Assembly (NCBI GenBank): GCA_027001815.1 | Contig: JALTLT010000316.1 | Location: 1-12,504 of the forward strand | DNA length: 12,504 bases | Source of the DNA: Gammaproteobacteria bacterium | Lineage (GTDB): Bacteria > Pseudomonadota > Gammaproteobacteria > JALTLT01 | Reading direction: 5' to 3' | In this document: in pieces, positions 1 to 6,257 of the stretch | Layout of the letters: every line of letters begins with the position of its first letter | Position numbering within the stretch: the stretch's first letter is position 1 | Translations under genes and position numbers: made by a program | The notes under the pieces: model-generated | Databases searched by the model: none | What the model saw: only the letters and a program-made list of their open reading frames with translations | What the model was told of the DNA's origin: nothing

Positions 1-69
1 GTTTTTTGATACGATAAGCATCCAGAAATTCGTGCCGATTACGGCCGTTCCGGCCTCGTATACAGTCGC

Positions 70-528
70 GTGAGAACAGCTTCCGACGATCTCTACTGGA
101 TGGGCCAGGCCCTGCGCCTGGCGCGACGGGCAGCCGCCGCGGGCGAGGTGCCGGTTGGCGCAGTGGTGGTTCGGGACGATCGGTTGGTGGGTCAGGGGGC
201 GAACCGGCCCATCGGCGACTGTGATCCCACTGCCCACGCAGAGATCGTCGCCCTGCGTGATGCTGCCCGTACTCTGCGCAATTACCGTCTTCCCGGCACG
301 ACTCTCTATGTCACCCTCGAACCCTGCCCCATGTGTGCCGGGGCAATGGTGCATGCGCGGGTGGAGCGGCTGGTGTGGGCCGCTCCGGACCTGCGGGCCG
401 GAGCGGTGGAGAGCACCATGCGGCTCTTCGGGGCGCCGGGCCTCAACCATCGGGTGAGGGCGGAGAGAGGGCCCCTGGGAGAAGAGGCGGGGGCGTTGTT
501 GCGGGGATTCTTTCAGGCCCGCCGTTGA
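70..528 (+). CDS. tadA: tRNA-specific adenosine deaminase TadA
   Basis: Predicted zinc enzyme that deaminates adenosine-34 to inosine in the anticodon of tRNA-Arg(ACG), letting one tRNA read several arginine codons; cytoplasmic and usually essential. The 152-residue product has the cytidine/deoxycytidylate deaminase fold. The zinc ligand and proton shuttle are in HAE (His56, Glu58), and the other zinc ligands are in PCPMC (Cys86, Cys89). Family signatures NRPIG, DPTAHAE, NYRL and the late GLNHRV also match TadA, and the length is normal for the family. The start is GTG at 70; the next candidate, ATG at 100, would cut into the first helix. No clear Shine-Dalgarno sequence precedes it. The gene converges on mltF with a 20 bp gap; tadA and mltF are also neighbours in E. 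coli, there in the same direction. The function assignment is firm, the start less so. Confidence 0.95.
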   Translation: MRTASDDLYWMGQALRLARRAAAAGEVPVGAVVVRDDRLVGQGANRPIGDCDPTAHAEIVALRDAARTLRNYRLPGTTLYVTLEPCPMCAGAMVHARVERLVWAAPDLRAGAVESTMRLFGAPGLNHRVRAERGPLGEEAGALLRGFFQARR

Positions 529-548
529 AGGCGGAGCAGCCCCGCGAA

Positions 549-1973
549 TCAGAGCACGGGTGAGGCGGCGCTGGCCACGCTGGTGAGTCGGTTCGACTCC
601 AGTTGGGCGGTGGTACGACTCTCGATGGCCGCCATCCGCTCCTCACGCCGCAGAAGCTGGTAGTAACGACGAATGTTGCGTACGTAGGCGAGCGCCTCCC
701 GGCCGCGGGCGTATCCGTGGCGGGTCTGGCTGTACCACCGTTTCTCGTGGAGCAGGGGCAGACTCTTCTCCACATCCACCCACTTGTCCGGGTCCTCCCC
801 CCGTTTCTGGGTGAGAATGCGGGCGTCCTCCAGGTGTCCGAAACCGATGTTGTAGGCCGCAAGCGCCATCCAGGTGCGATCGGGTTCCGGGATGCGGCTC
901 GGGATCTTGCGCTTCACCATGTTGAAGTAGGCGGCTCCACCGAGGATGCTGTCCACCGGATCGAGGCGGTTCTGTACGCCTACATGGCGGGCGGTGGCGC
1001 GGGTGAGCATCATGATGCCGCGTACGCCGGTGGGTGAGCGGGCATGGCTGTTCCAGTGCGACTCCTGATAGCCGATGGCAGCCAGCAGCCTCCAGTCCAC
1101 TCCAGACAGGGTAGCGGCCTCCTCGAAGAGATGGCGGTACCGGGGCAGGCGGGTGGCGGCATGGCGCAGGAAACGCCGGGTATCCACGTAGTCGAAACTC
1201 TCTGCCGAGCCGAAATGGCGATCCAGGAGCTGGGCCAGTTCTCCCTCTCGCTCGAGACGTCCGAAGAAGGCGCGGGCGGCGTCCTGCAGGCTGTCGTCGG
1301 TTCCCGCCCGGAAGGCCCAGGCGACCGGGTGGGGGCCGGAGAGTTCGAAGGCGACGCGCAGCTCCGGATAGAGCAGACGTGCCAGGGATAATTCACTGGA
1401 ATCGACCACTGCATGGTCGATGAGTTGCTGCCAGACCAGATAGAGCAGCTCCTCGCTCTCCAGATCGCGGCTCGCCTCCCATTTCAGGTCGGGTACCTGC
1501 TCGGCGAGCATCGCCACCTCGTGCTCCTGCGGCGTGCCGGCCACCACCTCCACGAGCGCGCCGGCGAGGGCCTCCGGTTTGCGGGGGCGCCGTGTTCCGG
1601 CCCGGTAGACCAGTTGTGAGGTGACCCGATTATAGGTGGGTCCCCAGGAGATGTCGTTTCCTCCGTCTCCAGCGGCGGCGCGAAGTCCGGCCGCCGCCAG
1701 GTCGGCCTTGCCTCGCCGCAGCATCTCCAGCAGTTCGTGCCGATCTGCGGCGACCACCATCTTCAGGTGCACACCCAGATAGTCGGCGAAGCGGCTCGCC
1801 AGTTCGTACTCGAGGCCCTGCGGCCCGTCCGGACCTTCGTAGTAGGTGGTGAAGCCGTTGCGGGTCACCACCACCAGCTCACCTTGCTCGACGATCCCCT
1901 GCAGGCGGGTTCCTGCGGCGTCTCCGCAACTGTTCGCCACCAGCAGAAAAAGGAAGAGGAACAGGAACTGCAC
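549..1973 (-). CDS. mltF: Membrane-bound lytic murein transglycosylase F (MltF)
   Basis: Predicted exolytic peptidoglycan cleaver that forms 1,6-anhydromuramic acid ends, acting in the periplasm. From the chosen start (474 residues) the order is: hydrophobic signal segment (residues 1-15), a periplasmic solute-binding (SBP_bac_3-like) regulatory domain (about 20-260), the FDYVDTR linker, and a lysozyme-like SLT domain with YQESHW (catalytic Glu at 304), SPTGVRGIMMLT and LAAYNIGFGH. All these motifs match E. coli MltF closely. The frame stays open to an ATG at 2189 and has another ATG at 2042. GTG at 1973 is preferred because an AGGGGG sequence lies 9 nt upstream and the hydrophobic stretch then begins at residue 2, as signal peptides do. 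A cysteine follows that stretch (VANSC), but it fits the lipobox consensus poorly, so lipidation is uncertain. If ATG 2042 is used, the protein gains 23 N-terminal residues. No convincing promoter was seen. Confidence 0.93.
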   Translation of the reverse strand: MQFLFLFLFLLVANSCGDAAGTRLQGIVEQGELVVVTRNGFTTYYEGPDGPQGLEYELASRFADYLGVHLKMVVAADRHELLEMLRRGKADLAAAGLRAAAGDGGNDISWGPTYNRVTSQLVYRAGTRRPRKPEALAGALVEVVAGTPQEHEVAMLAEQVPDLKWEASRDLESEELLYLVWQQLIDHAVVDSSELSLARLLYPELRVAFELSGPHPVAWAFRAGTDDSLQDAARAFFGRLEREGELAQLLDRHFGSAESFDYVDTRRFLRHAATRLPRYRHLFEEAATLSGVDWRLLAAIGYQESHWNSHARSPTGVRGIMMLTRATARHVGVQNRLDPVDSILGGAAYFNMVKRKIPSRIPEPDRTWMALAAYNIGFGHLEDARILTQKRGEDPDKWVDVEKSLPLLHEKRWYSQTRHGYARGREALAYVRNIRRYYQLLRREERMAAIESRTTAQLESNRLTSVASAASPVL

Positions 1974-2317
1974 TCTGGACGACCCCCTGGGTCCGGACCC
2001 GTTACCGCCTATAGCGGACGTTGTTCGGCAAAGTTGAGTCATGTTCGAGTGGTTCCCGTGGTTCTCTTCCGGTCGCGTTTCGCGGGCTGTGTTGCCGCCC
2101 TCCGTGCGTTGGCTGTCCGTGACATCAGGATTGGGGCCGCCGGCGATTTCCTTCCGACAACCCGCCAATCTCTCCGCCATTGGCGGCACTGCTCCATTTT
2201 TCCCCTTTGCCAGCGGGGATTCGGTGCCTGAATGGCCCGTGGGGAAGGCAATATTCCCCTTTTCCCCATGCGCTGGAGGGGCGGATGGCGCCAGCGCCGC
2301 TCCCTGACAGGCGATCG
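1974..2317. other. Intergenic region upstream of mltF, no gene recognised
   Basis: Between the preferred mltF start and the terminator-like hairpin at 2318-2337. Open frames exist here on both strands, but none gives a recognisable protein; the longest have proline- and arginine-rich translations typical of GC-rich non-coding DNA. The stretch contains a perfect 13-nt inverted repeat (CCGCCA-T-TGGCGG, 2174-2186). It also has a TGGGGAA block (2240-2246) that can pair with either of two downstream TTCCCC blocks (2254-2259 or 2262-2267), which could form alternative hairpins. No clear -35/-10 pair for mltF was found, so mltF may be read from an unseen promoter here or from the microprotein promoter further upstream. 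Confidence 0.5.
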
Positions 2318-2337
2318 AAAAGGCGGTTTTCCAACCG
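2318..2337 (-). terminator. Weak terminator-like hairpin after the microprotein ORF
   Basis: Read on the minus strand this is CGGTT-GGAA-AACCG followed by CC and TTTT: a 5-bp stem, a GNRA-type tetraloop and a short T-tract, about 34 nt past the stop of the small ORF. A second small hairpin (GCCAG/CTGGC arms, 2341-2355) lies between them. The stem is short and the T-tract only four bases, so termination would be partial at best. Confidence 0.3.
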
Positions 2338-2370
2338 GCTGCCAGGGCCGCTGGCGTTTGCAGGATGCCC

Positions 2371-2472
2371 TCAGCGGTCGCAAAAGTGACACATTCCCCA
2401 GATGGTGAGGATGGAGACGGCGATCCCGGCCAGTGTCAGGGCGTCCAGGACAATGGACTGGAACAGAAACAT
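2371..2472 (-). CDS. Putative 33-residue membrane microprotein with C-terminal CxxC
   Basis: Unrecognised small ORF, reading MFLFQSIVLDALTLAGIAVS then ILTIWGMCHFCDR. Residues 1-27 are strongly hydrophobic with a single acidic residue, enough for one membrane helix, followed by a CHFC (CxxC) motif and a charged DR end. Support for expression: a GAGG Shine-Dalgarno sequence 8 nt before the ATG; an extended -10 motif (TGTTATACT) just upstream; a terminator-like hairpin downstream; and third positions mostly G or C, like the neighbouring genes. A second in-frame ATG at 2478 would add two residues but sits only 2 nt from the Shine-Dalgarno sequence. It points in the same direction as mltF, with about 400 bp between. 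A Cys pair at the end of a membrane helix could bind metal or haem or be redox-active, but no function can be assigned. Confidence 0.5.
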   Translation of the reverse strand: MFLFQSIVLDALTLAGIAVSILTIWGMCHFCDR

Positions 2473-2494
2473 GGTCATGTCCTCATGTGGCGAG

Positions 2495-2503
2495 AGTATA
2501 ACA
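2495..2503 (-). promoter_or_regulatory. Extended -10 promoter for the microprotein
   Basis: On the minus strand TGT-TATACT matches an extended -10 element (TGn then 5 of 6 bases of TATAAT) within an AT-rich patch. No good -35 hexamer lies 16-18 nt upstream, which extended -10 promoters can tolerate. It would give a leader of roughly 16 nt before the ATG at 2472, just long enough to include the GAGG ribosome binding site. Confidence 0.4.
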
Positions 2504-2506
2504 CCA

Positions 2507-2563
2507 TTTAAGAATATTAGATATCACTGATACATAAAGTTTTCAAGGAGCGGTTTCCGATTT
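2507..2563 (+). promoter_or_regulatory. Candidate promoter region of the chemotaxis operon
   Basis: AT-rich patch in GC-rich surroundings, upstream of the first che-operon gene. Two overlapping candidates are visible. (1) sigma70-like: TTAAGA (2508-2513), 17-nt spacer, TACATA (2531-2536) preceded by TG as in an extended -10. (2) sigma28 (FliA)-like: TAAAGTTT (2535-2542), an exact match to the -35 consensus, and TCCGATTT (2556-2563), 6 of 8 to GCCGATAA, but with a 13-nt spacer instead of 11. Neither is ideal. Transcripts would carry a GC-rich leader of about 190 nt. Confidence 0.35.
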
Positions 2564-2737
2564 TGCGACGGAGTGGGGAAAGCGCTCTCTCTTCTCCCCC
2601 TGGCGCGGCCCCGGAGAGCCTCTCCCTGCCCCGCGCGCCGTTCCCGATCCACCCCCGCCGGGCAGAGGGAAGGGGCGCCGTATCGCTATCAAGTTCCCAT
2701 CCGGGGTGCCGATACCCCCGAATAACGGTGTACAGGC
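2564..2737 (+). other. GC-rich leader before the STAS gene
   Basis: Non-coding stretch between the candidate promoter and the STAS ribosome binding site. It contains a 13-nt inverted repeat, GGAGAG-C-CTCTCC (2613-2625). The STAS reading frame stays open through it back to a TTG at 2563, with AAGGAG 12 nt before that, but the extra N-terminal residues would be proline-, serine- and arginine-rich and resemble no known domain, so it is treated as untranslated. Confidence 0.4.
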
Positions 2738-2751
2738 GAGGATCGAAAACG

Positions 2752-3078
2752 ATGACGGACGAGGCGGCTTCGGAAGTGGTGGAAGGGGCGCCGGACGACG
2801 CCCCGGCGCTGGTTCTGGAAGGAGCGTGTGGCGTCGAGGAAGTGGCTTCCCTCCATCAGTGGCTCTCGGGAGCCCTCGAGGCGCACCGCCCGCTGACCAT
2901 CGATGGAGAGGCTGTCGAGCAGGTGGACGGGGCGGTGCTCCAGCTCCTGGCGGCCTTTTCCCTTGCAGCGGAGAAACAGGGATTGGAGTGGCGGTGGCGC
3001 TCCCCGCCGCAAGGGGTTCTTGCCGAGGGCCTCCGGCTTCTCGGCCTGGAGGGGATCGTGGGGGCGGGCGCATCCTGA
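2752..3078 (+). CDS. STAS-domain protein (anti-sigma factor antagonist-like)
   Basis: 108-residue cytoplasmic protein formed almost entirely of one STAS domain (about residues 18-104): a beta strand ALVLEG, a helix EVASLHQWLSGAL, the strand PLTIDG, and the diagnostic turn VEQVDGAVLQLLAAF leading into the second helix. STAS proteins bind partner kinases or anti-sigma factors. In SpoIIAA-type members the turn carries a phosphorylatable Ser; here that position is Gly60 (after Asp59), so regulation by phosphorylation looks unlikely. The start ATG has GAGGA (2738-2742) 9 nt upstream. It is the first gene of the operon; STAS genes ahead of cheY-cheA are found in some F7-type chemotaxis clusters, where their role is not well defined. 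A docking or scaffold role is possible. The domain call is good, the function unknown. Confidence 0.8.
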   Translation: MTDEAASEVVEGAPDDAPALVLEGACGVEEVASLHQWLSGALEAHRPLTIDGEAVEQVDGAVLQLLAAFSLAAEKQGLEWRWRSPPQGVLAEGLRLLGLEGIVGAGAS

Positions 3079-3093
3079 GTTCAGGTAGTGGAT

Positions 3094-3110
3094 GATCCGC
3101 CAGGCGGATC
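3094..3110. repeat. Perfect 17-nt palindrome between STAS gene and cheY
   Basis: GATCCGCC-A-GGCGGATC: 8-bp arms around a single base, 15 bp after the STAS stop codon. It could be an operator, a weak attenuating hairpin or an mRNA-stabilising structure. No T-tract follows, so it is not an ordinary intrinsic terminator. It sits in a 168-bp gap, the longest inside the operon. Confidence 0.4.
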
Positions 3111-3246
3111 CCGGGCGGTGTCGATGACAGGGGAGTGGCAGACGACCTCTCCTGGCGGGATGTCGAACGAGCCCATTCCCCGGCATTTTCGACCCGGGAA
3201 CGGGAAAACGCGGTGCTGGATTCATGAAGAGACGGAGAACAGAGAG

Positions 3247-3609
3247 ATGGCGAGCATTCTGGCTGTAGACGATTCCGCATCCATGCGGCAGATGGTGGTC
3301 TTCACGCTTCGCGGGGCGGGCTACGACGTGACCGAGGCGGCGGATGGCGAGCAGGCACTCAACCTGGCCAAGAGCCGCAAGTTCAATCTGGTGTTGACGG
3401 ACATCAACATGCCGAAGATGGACGGGATCGAACTGACCCGGCGGTTACGGGCGCTGCCCGCCTACAAGTTCGTGCCGATCATCACCCTCACGACCGAATC
3501 GGCGACCGACAAGAAGATGGAAGGAAAGGCTGCCGGCGCCACCGGCTGGATCGTCAAGCCCTTCAATCCCAACCAGTTGATCGCCACCATCAAGAAGGTC
3601 ATCGGATAG
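3247..3609 (+). CDS. cheY: Chemotaxis response regulator CheY
   Basis: Single receiver domain of 120 residues, the normal CheY length, taking phosphate from CheA and passing the signal to a motor or other target. Visible residues: acidic pair Asp8-Asp9, phosphoacceptor Asp52 (in VLTDINMPKMDG), Thr82 (TTES, equivalent to E. coli Thr87) and Lys104 (in WIVKPF, equivalent to Lys109). The position matching the E. coli switch tyrosine Tyr106 is Trp101, common in environmental CheY subfamilies. The start ATG has GGAG (3234-3237) 9 nt upstream. The frame stays open upstream to 3088, but the receiver fold begins at MASILAVDDS and the upstream translation is low-complexity, so the shorter form is chosen. 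It lies 10 bp before cheA, so CheA is the likely phosphodonor. Confidence 0.95.
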   Translation: MASILAVDDSASMRQMVVFTLRGAGYDVTEAADGEQALNLAKSRKFNLVLTDINMPKMDGIELTRRLRALPAYKFVPIITLTTESATDKKMEGKAAGATGWIVKPFNPNQLIATIKKVIG

Positions 3610-3619
3610 GGGCCCCGCC

Positions 3620-5710
3620 ATGGACGACATGATGTCGCAATTCCTCGAGGTCTTCTTCGAGGAGAGTTTCGAGGGACTGGATGTGATGGAGACGGCGCTG
3701 CTGGAACTCGATTCCGGAGATGCCGATCTCGAAACCATCAATACCATCTTCCGGGCGGCCCATTCCATCAAGGGGGGCAGCGCCACCTTTGGTCTGGGGG
3801 AGGTCTCCGAGTTCACCCATCTGGTTGAGACGCTGCTCGACGAGATGCGGGATGGCTCCAGGCCGGTGACGGCGGAAGCGGTCAACCTCCTGCTGCAGTC
3901 GGTGGACTGCCTGCGGGAGATGCTCAACGCCTCCCGGGACGGTGGCGAGCCGGACCGGCAGCGGATCGAGCAGCTCGGTCGCGAGCTGCACATGCTCAGG
4001 GATGGAGATGGAGGCGATGGGGCGGGGATCCCCCGGGAAGAGGGCGAGACGACCGCTGGTGAAGGCGAGGGCTGCGGCTGGCGCATCCAGTTCCGTCCCC
4101 ATGCCAATCTCTTCCAGACCGGAAACGACCCGGTGCGCATCCTTCGGGAGCTGGCCGATCTGGGTGAGATGGAGGTGACCGCGGACCTCTCGGCGCTTCC
4201 CGAGTTCGCCTTGATGGACCCGGAGAGCAGCTACTGCGCCTGGCAGATCACCCTGCGTGGTCCCGCCTCCCGTGAACAGATCGGTGAGATCTTCGCCTGG
4301 GTCGAAGACGACTGTGACCTCGGGATCGAACCCCTGGCTGCCGAAGTCGACGAACCTGAGGCGGCGGGCGTGGATCAGGAGGGGGTGGAGGCGGAGAAAT
4401 CGCCTCCTGCCATCGAATCCCCGACGGACACGGAGCCGGCCGGTTCCGGCACGACGCCGGCCGCGAAGCCGGCCACGAGGCGGGCCCGCGCAGGAGGCGA
4501 GGCGAGTTCCATCCGCGTGGGGATCGACAAGGTGGACGACATCATCAACCTGGTGGGGGAACTGGTGATCACCCAGTCGATGCTCGGCCAGGTGGGCGAT
4601 CGGCTCGAGGAGGGTGAGGAGGCGGATTCCCTGCTGGAGAAGCTGTTCGCTGGTCTTGCCCAACTGGAACGAAATACCCGTGAGCTGCAGGAGAGCGTGA
4701 TGAGGATCCGCATGCTCCCCATCAGTTTCGTCTTCAACCGCTTCCCGCGGATGGTCCACGACCTCTCCAACAAGCTGGGCAAGCAGGTGGAGCTGATCCT
4801 CTCCGGTGACAAGACCGAACTGGACAAGACGGTGATGGAGAAGATCGGCGACCCGCTGGTCCACCTGGTGCGGAATGCCATCGACCACGGCATCGAGATG
4901 CCGGAGGAGCGGGAGCGGGCCGGCAAGTCCCCGGTGGGAAGGGTGGAGCTCAATGCCTACCACAAGGGGGGCAACATCATCATCGAGATTTCCGACGACG
5001 GCAAGGGGCTGGATGCCGGCAAGCTGCTGGCCAAGGCGTGGGAGAAGGGGCTTCTCCCGGAAGGGGAGACCCTGCCCGACGAGAAGGCCTATGAACTCAT
5101 CTTTCACCCGGGTTTCTCCACCGCGGAAGAGGTCAGTGATGTCTCCGGCCGTGGTGTCGGCATGGACGTGGTGCGCAAGAACATCAACAGCCTGGGTGGC
5201 GCGGTGGAGATCGAGTCGCAGCCTGGCAAGGGCACCCGTCTCACCATCCGCCTCCCCCTGACCCTCTCCATCCTCGACGGCCAACTGGTCCGGGTCGGTG
5301 AGCAGACCTATGTGCTGCCTCTTACCGCGATCATCGAATCTCTGGAGATCGACCGACGCAACGTCAAGGCGATTTCCGGCCAGATGGAACTCTACCGTCT
5401 GCGGGACGAGTTCATTCCCATCATCCGCCTCTACGAGCTGTTCGGCATCGAGCCCGACAACACCCGTCTGGACGAGGGGTTGCTGGTGATCGTGGAGGGC
5501 GATGGCCAGCATCTGGGGCTTCTGGTGGACGACCTGATGGCCCAGCAGCAGGTGGTGATCAAGAGTCTCGAGGTCAATTTCAAGAAAGTGGAGGGCTTCT
5601 CGGGTGCCACCATTCTCGGTGATGGCACGGTGGCCCTGATCCTCGATATCTCCGGTCTGATCAAGCTGGCCCGCGCGCGGGCGGCGAGCATGCCGGGCGA
5701 AGCGGCCTGA
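3620..5710 (+). CDS. cheA: Chemotaxis histidine kinase CheA
   Basis: 696-residue cytoplasmic kinase that autophosphorylates under receptor control and phosphorylates CheY and CheB. Domains: P1/HPt (1-105) with the phosphorylated His48 in RAAHSIKGGS; a P2-like domain (about 152-240, beginning WRIQFRPHANLF) for response-regulator docking; an acidic then Pro/Ala-rich linker (241-295); P3 dimerisation helices (298-370); P4 ATPase (about 372-548) with N box HLVRNAIDHG (415-424), G1 DDGKG (459-463), F box around 495-500 and G2 GRGVGMD (510-516); and P5, the CheW-like coupling domain (550-690). All catalytic boxes are intact and there is no extra receiver domain. ATG at 3620 follows the cheY stop by 10 bp; its ribosome binding site is poor, and Met4 or Met5 are minor alternatives. 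Full-length and unambiguous. Confidence 0.97.
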   Translation: MDDMMSQFLEVFFEESFEGLDVMETALLELDSGDADLETINTIFRAAHSIKGGSATFGLGEVSEFTHLVETLLDEMRDGSRPVTAEAVNLLLQSVDCLREMLNASRDGGEPDRQRIEQLGRELHMLRDGDGGDGAGIPREEGETTAGEGEGCGWRIQFRPHANLFQTGNDPVRILRELADLGEMEVTADLSALPEFALMDPESSYCAWQITLRGPASREQIGEIFAWVEDDCDLGIEPLAAEVDEPEAAGVDQEGVEAEKSPPAIESPTDTEPAGSGTTPAAKPATRRARAGGEASSIRVGIDKVDDIINLVGELVITQSMLGQVGDRLEEGEEADSLLEKLFAGLAQLERNTRELQESVMRIRMLPISFVFNRFPRMVHDLSNKLGKQVELILSGDKTELDKTVMEKIGDPLVHLVRNAIDHGIEMPEERERAGKSPVGRVELNAYHKGGNIIIEISDDGKGLDAGKLLAKAWEKGLLPEGETLPDEKAYELIFHPGFSTAEEVSDVSGRGVGMDVVRKNINSLGGAVEIESQPGKGTRLTIRLPLTLSILDGQLVRVGEQTYVLPLTAIIESLEIDRRNVKAISGQMELYRLRDEFIPIIRLYELFGIEPDNTRLDEGLLVIVEGDGQHLGLLVDDLMAQQQVVIKSLEVNFKKVEGFSGATILGDGTVALILDISGLIKLARARAASMPGEAA

Positions 5711-5721
5711 GGAAGCACGAG

Positions 5722-6252
5722 ATGAATGCACCGCAACCGATCCATCACGACATGCTCCTCGAATTCACCGGTGGGGAGGACGATGGGGCGCGAGAACAGT
5801 ATCTCTCCTTCCTGCTCGGGGACGAGGAGTATGCGGTCGACATCCTCAAGGTGCAGGAGATCAAGGGGTGGAGTGGCGTGACGCCGATCCCCAACTGCGC
5901 CGACTATGTCAAGGGGGTCATCAACCTGCGTGGAACCATCGTGCCGGTGGTGGACCTGAGACTCCGTTTCGGTCTCCCCGCCTCTGAATACGGTCCTCTC
6001 ACCGTGGTCATCGTGCTCCGCATCGTTGGTGGCGGTCGGGAGCGGATCATGGGGGTGGTCGTGGATGCGGTGGCCGATGTCCACAATCTTCCGGTGGAGG
6101 AACTCAAGCCGCCACCGACCTTCGGTGCGAGCGTCGACACCGAGTATCTGCGTGGCCTGGCCACGGTCGAGGAGCGCATGCTCATTCTTCTGGACATCGA
6201 TCGGCTGCTCTCCAGCGGTGAGCTGGCGGTCGGTGACGAAGGGGGGGGTTGA
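5722..6252 (+). CDS. cheW: Chemotaxis coupling protein CheW
   Basis: 176-residue adaptor linking receptor tips to CheA P5. The CheW SH3-like fold is clear: QYLSFLLGDEEYAVDILKVQEI (27-48), the hallmark VINLRGTIVPVVDLR (66-80) with conserved Arg70, and the closing LATVEERMLILLDIDRLL near the C-terminus. About 25 residues at the start and a short acidic/glycine tail lie outside the fold. ATG at 5722 has GAGGAA (5709-5714) 7 nt upstream and follows the cheA stop by 11 bp. The tail is encoded by a G8 run directly before the stop codon, next to the parA start. It is the only separate CheW in the window. Confidence 0.96.
   Translation: MNAPQPIHHDMLLEFTGGEDDGAREQYLSFLLGDEEYAVDILKVQEIKGWSGVTPIPNCADYVKGVINLRGTIVPVVDLRLRFGLPASEYGPLTVVIVLRIVGGGRERIMGVVVDAVADVHNLPVEELKPPPTFGASVDTEYLRGLATVEERMLILLDIDRLLSSGELAVGDEGGG
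6241..6248 (+). other. G8 homopolymer at the cheW-parA junction
   Basis: Eight consecutive G residues encode the last glycines of CheW, immediately before TTGA at 6249-6252. The run could act as a G-rich ribosome binding site for the parA start at 6258. It is also a potential slippage site: shifting by -1, or inserting one G, would move cheW into the parA frame with no stop between. Confidence 0.5.
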
Positions 6253-6257
6253 GGGGT

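Noticed and set aside
2..73. Open frame of 23 codons ending in TGA overlapping the tadA GTG, possible 3' end of an upstream gene
   Set aside because: The translation resembles no known C-terminus, the base composition is more AT-rich than the coding DNA here, and a frame this short can be open by chance.
2039..2392. Minus-strand frame of 117 codons in the mltF upstream region
   Set aside because: Arg/Pro-rich translation without domains, and it overlaps the better supported 33-residue ORF and its terminator-like hairpin.
2563..2751. TTG start with AAGGAG upstream that would lengthen the STAS protein by 63 residues
   Set aside because: The spacing of 12 nt is long, the added sequence is low-complexity, and ATG at 2752 has a better placed GAGGA.
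3088..3246. Possible 53-residue N-terminal extension of CheY
   Set aside because: The receiver fold starts exactly at the ATG at 3247, which has a well-placed ribosome binding site; the upstream translation is Pro/Gly-rich and unlike any domain.
3599..5731. Minus-strand open frame of 710 codons antisense to cheA
   Set aside because: Same artefact of codon bias; cheA on the plus strand has every catalytic motif.
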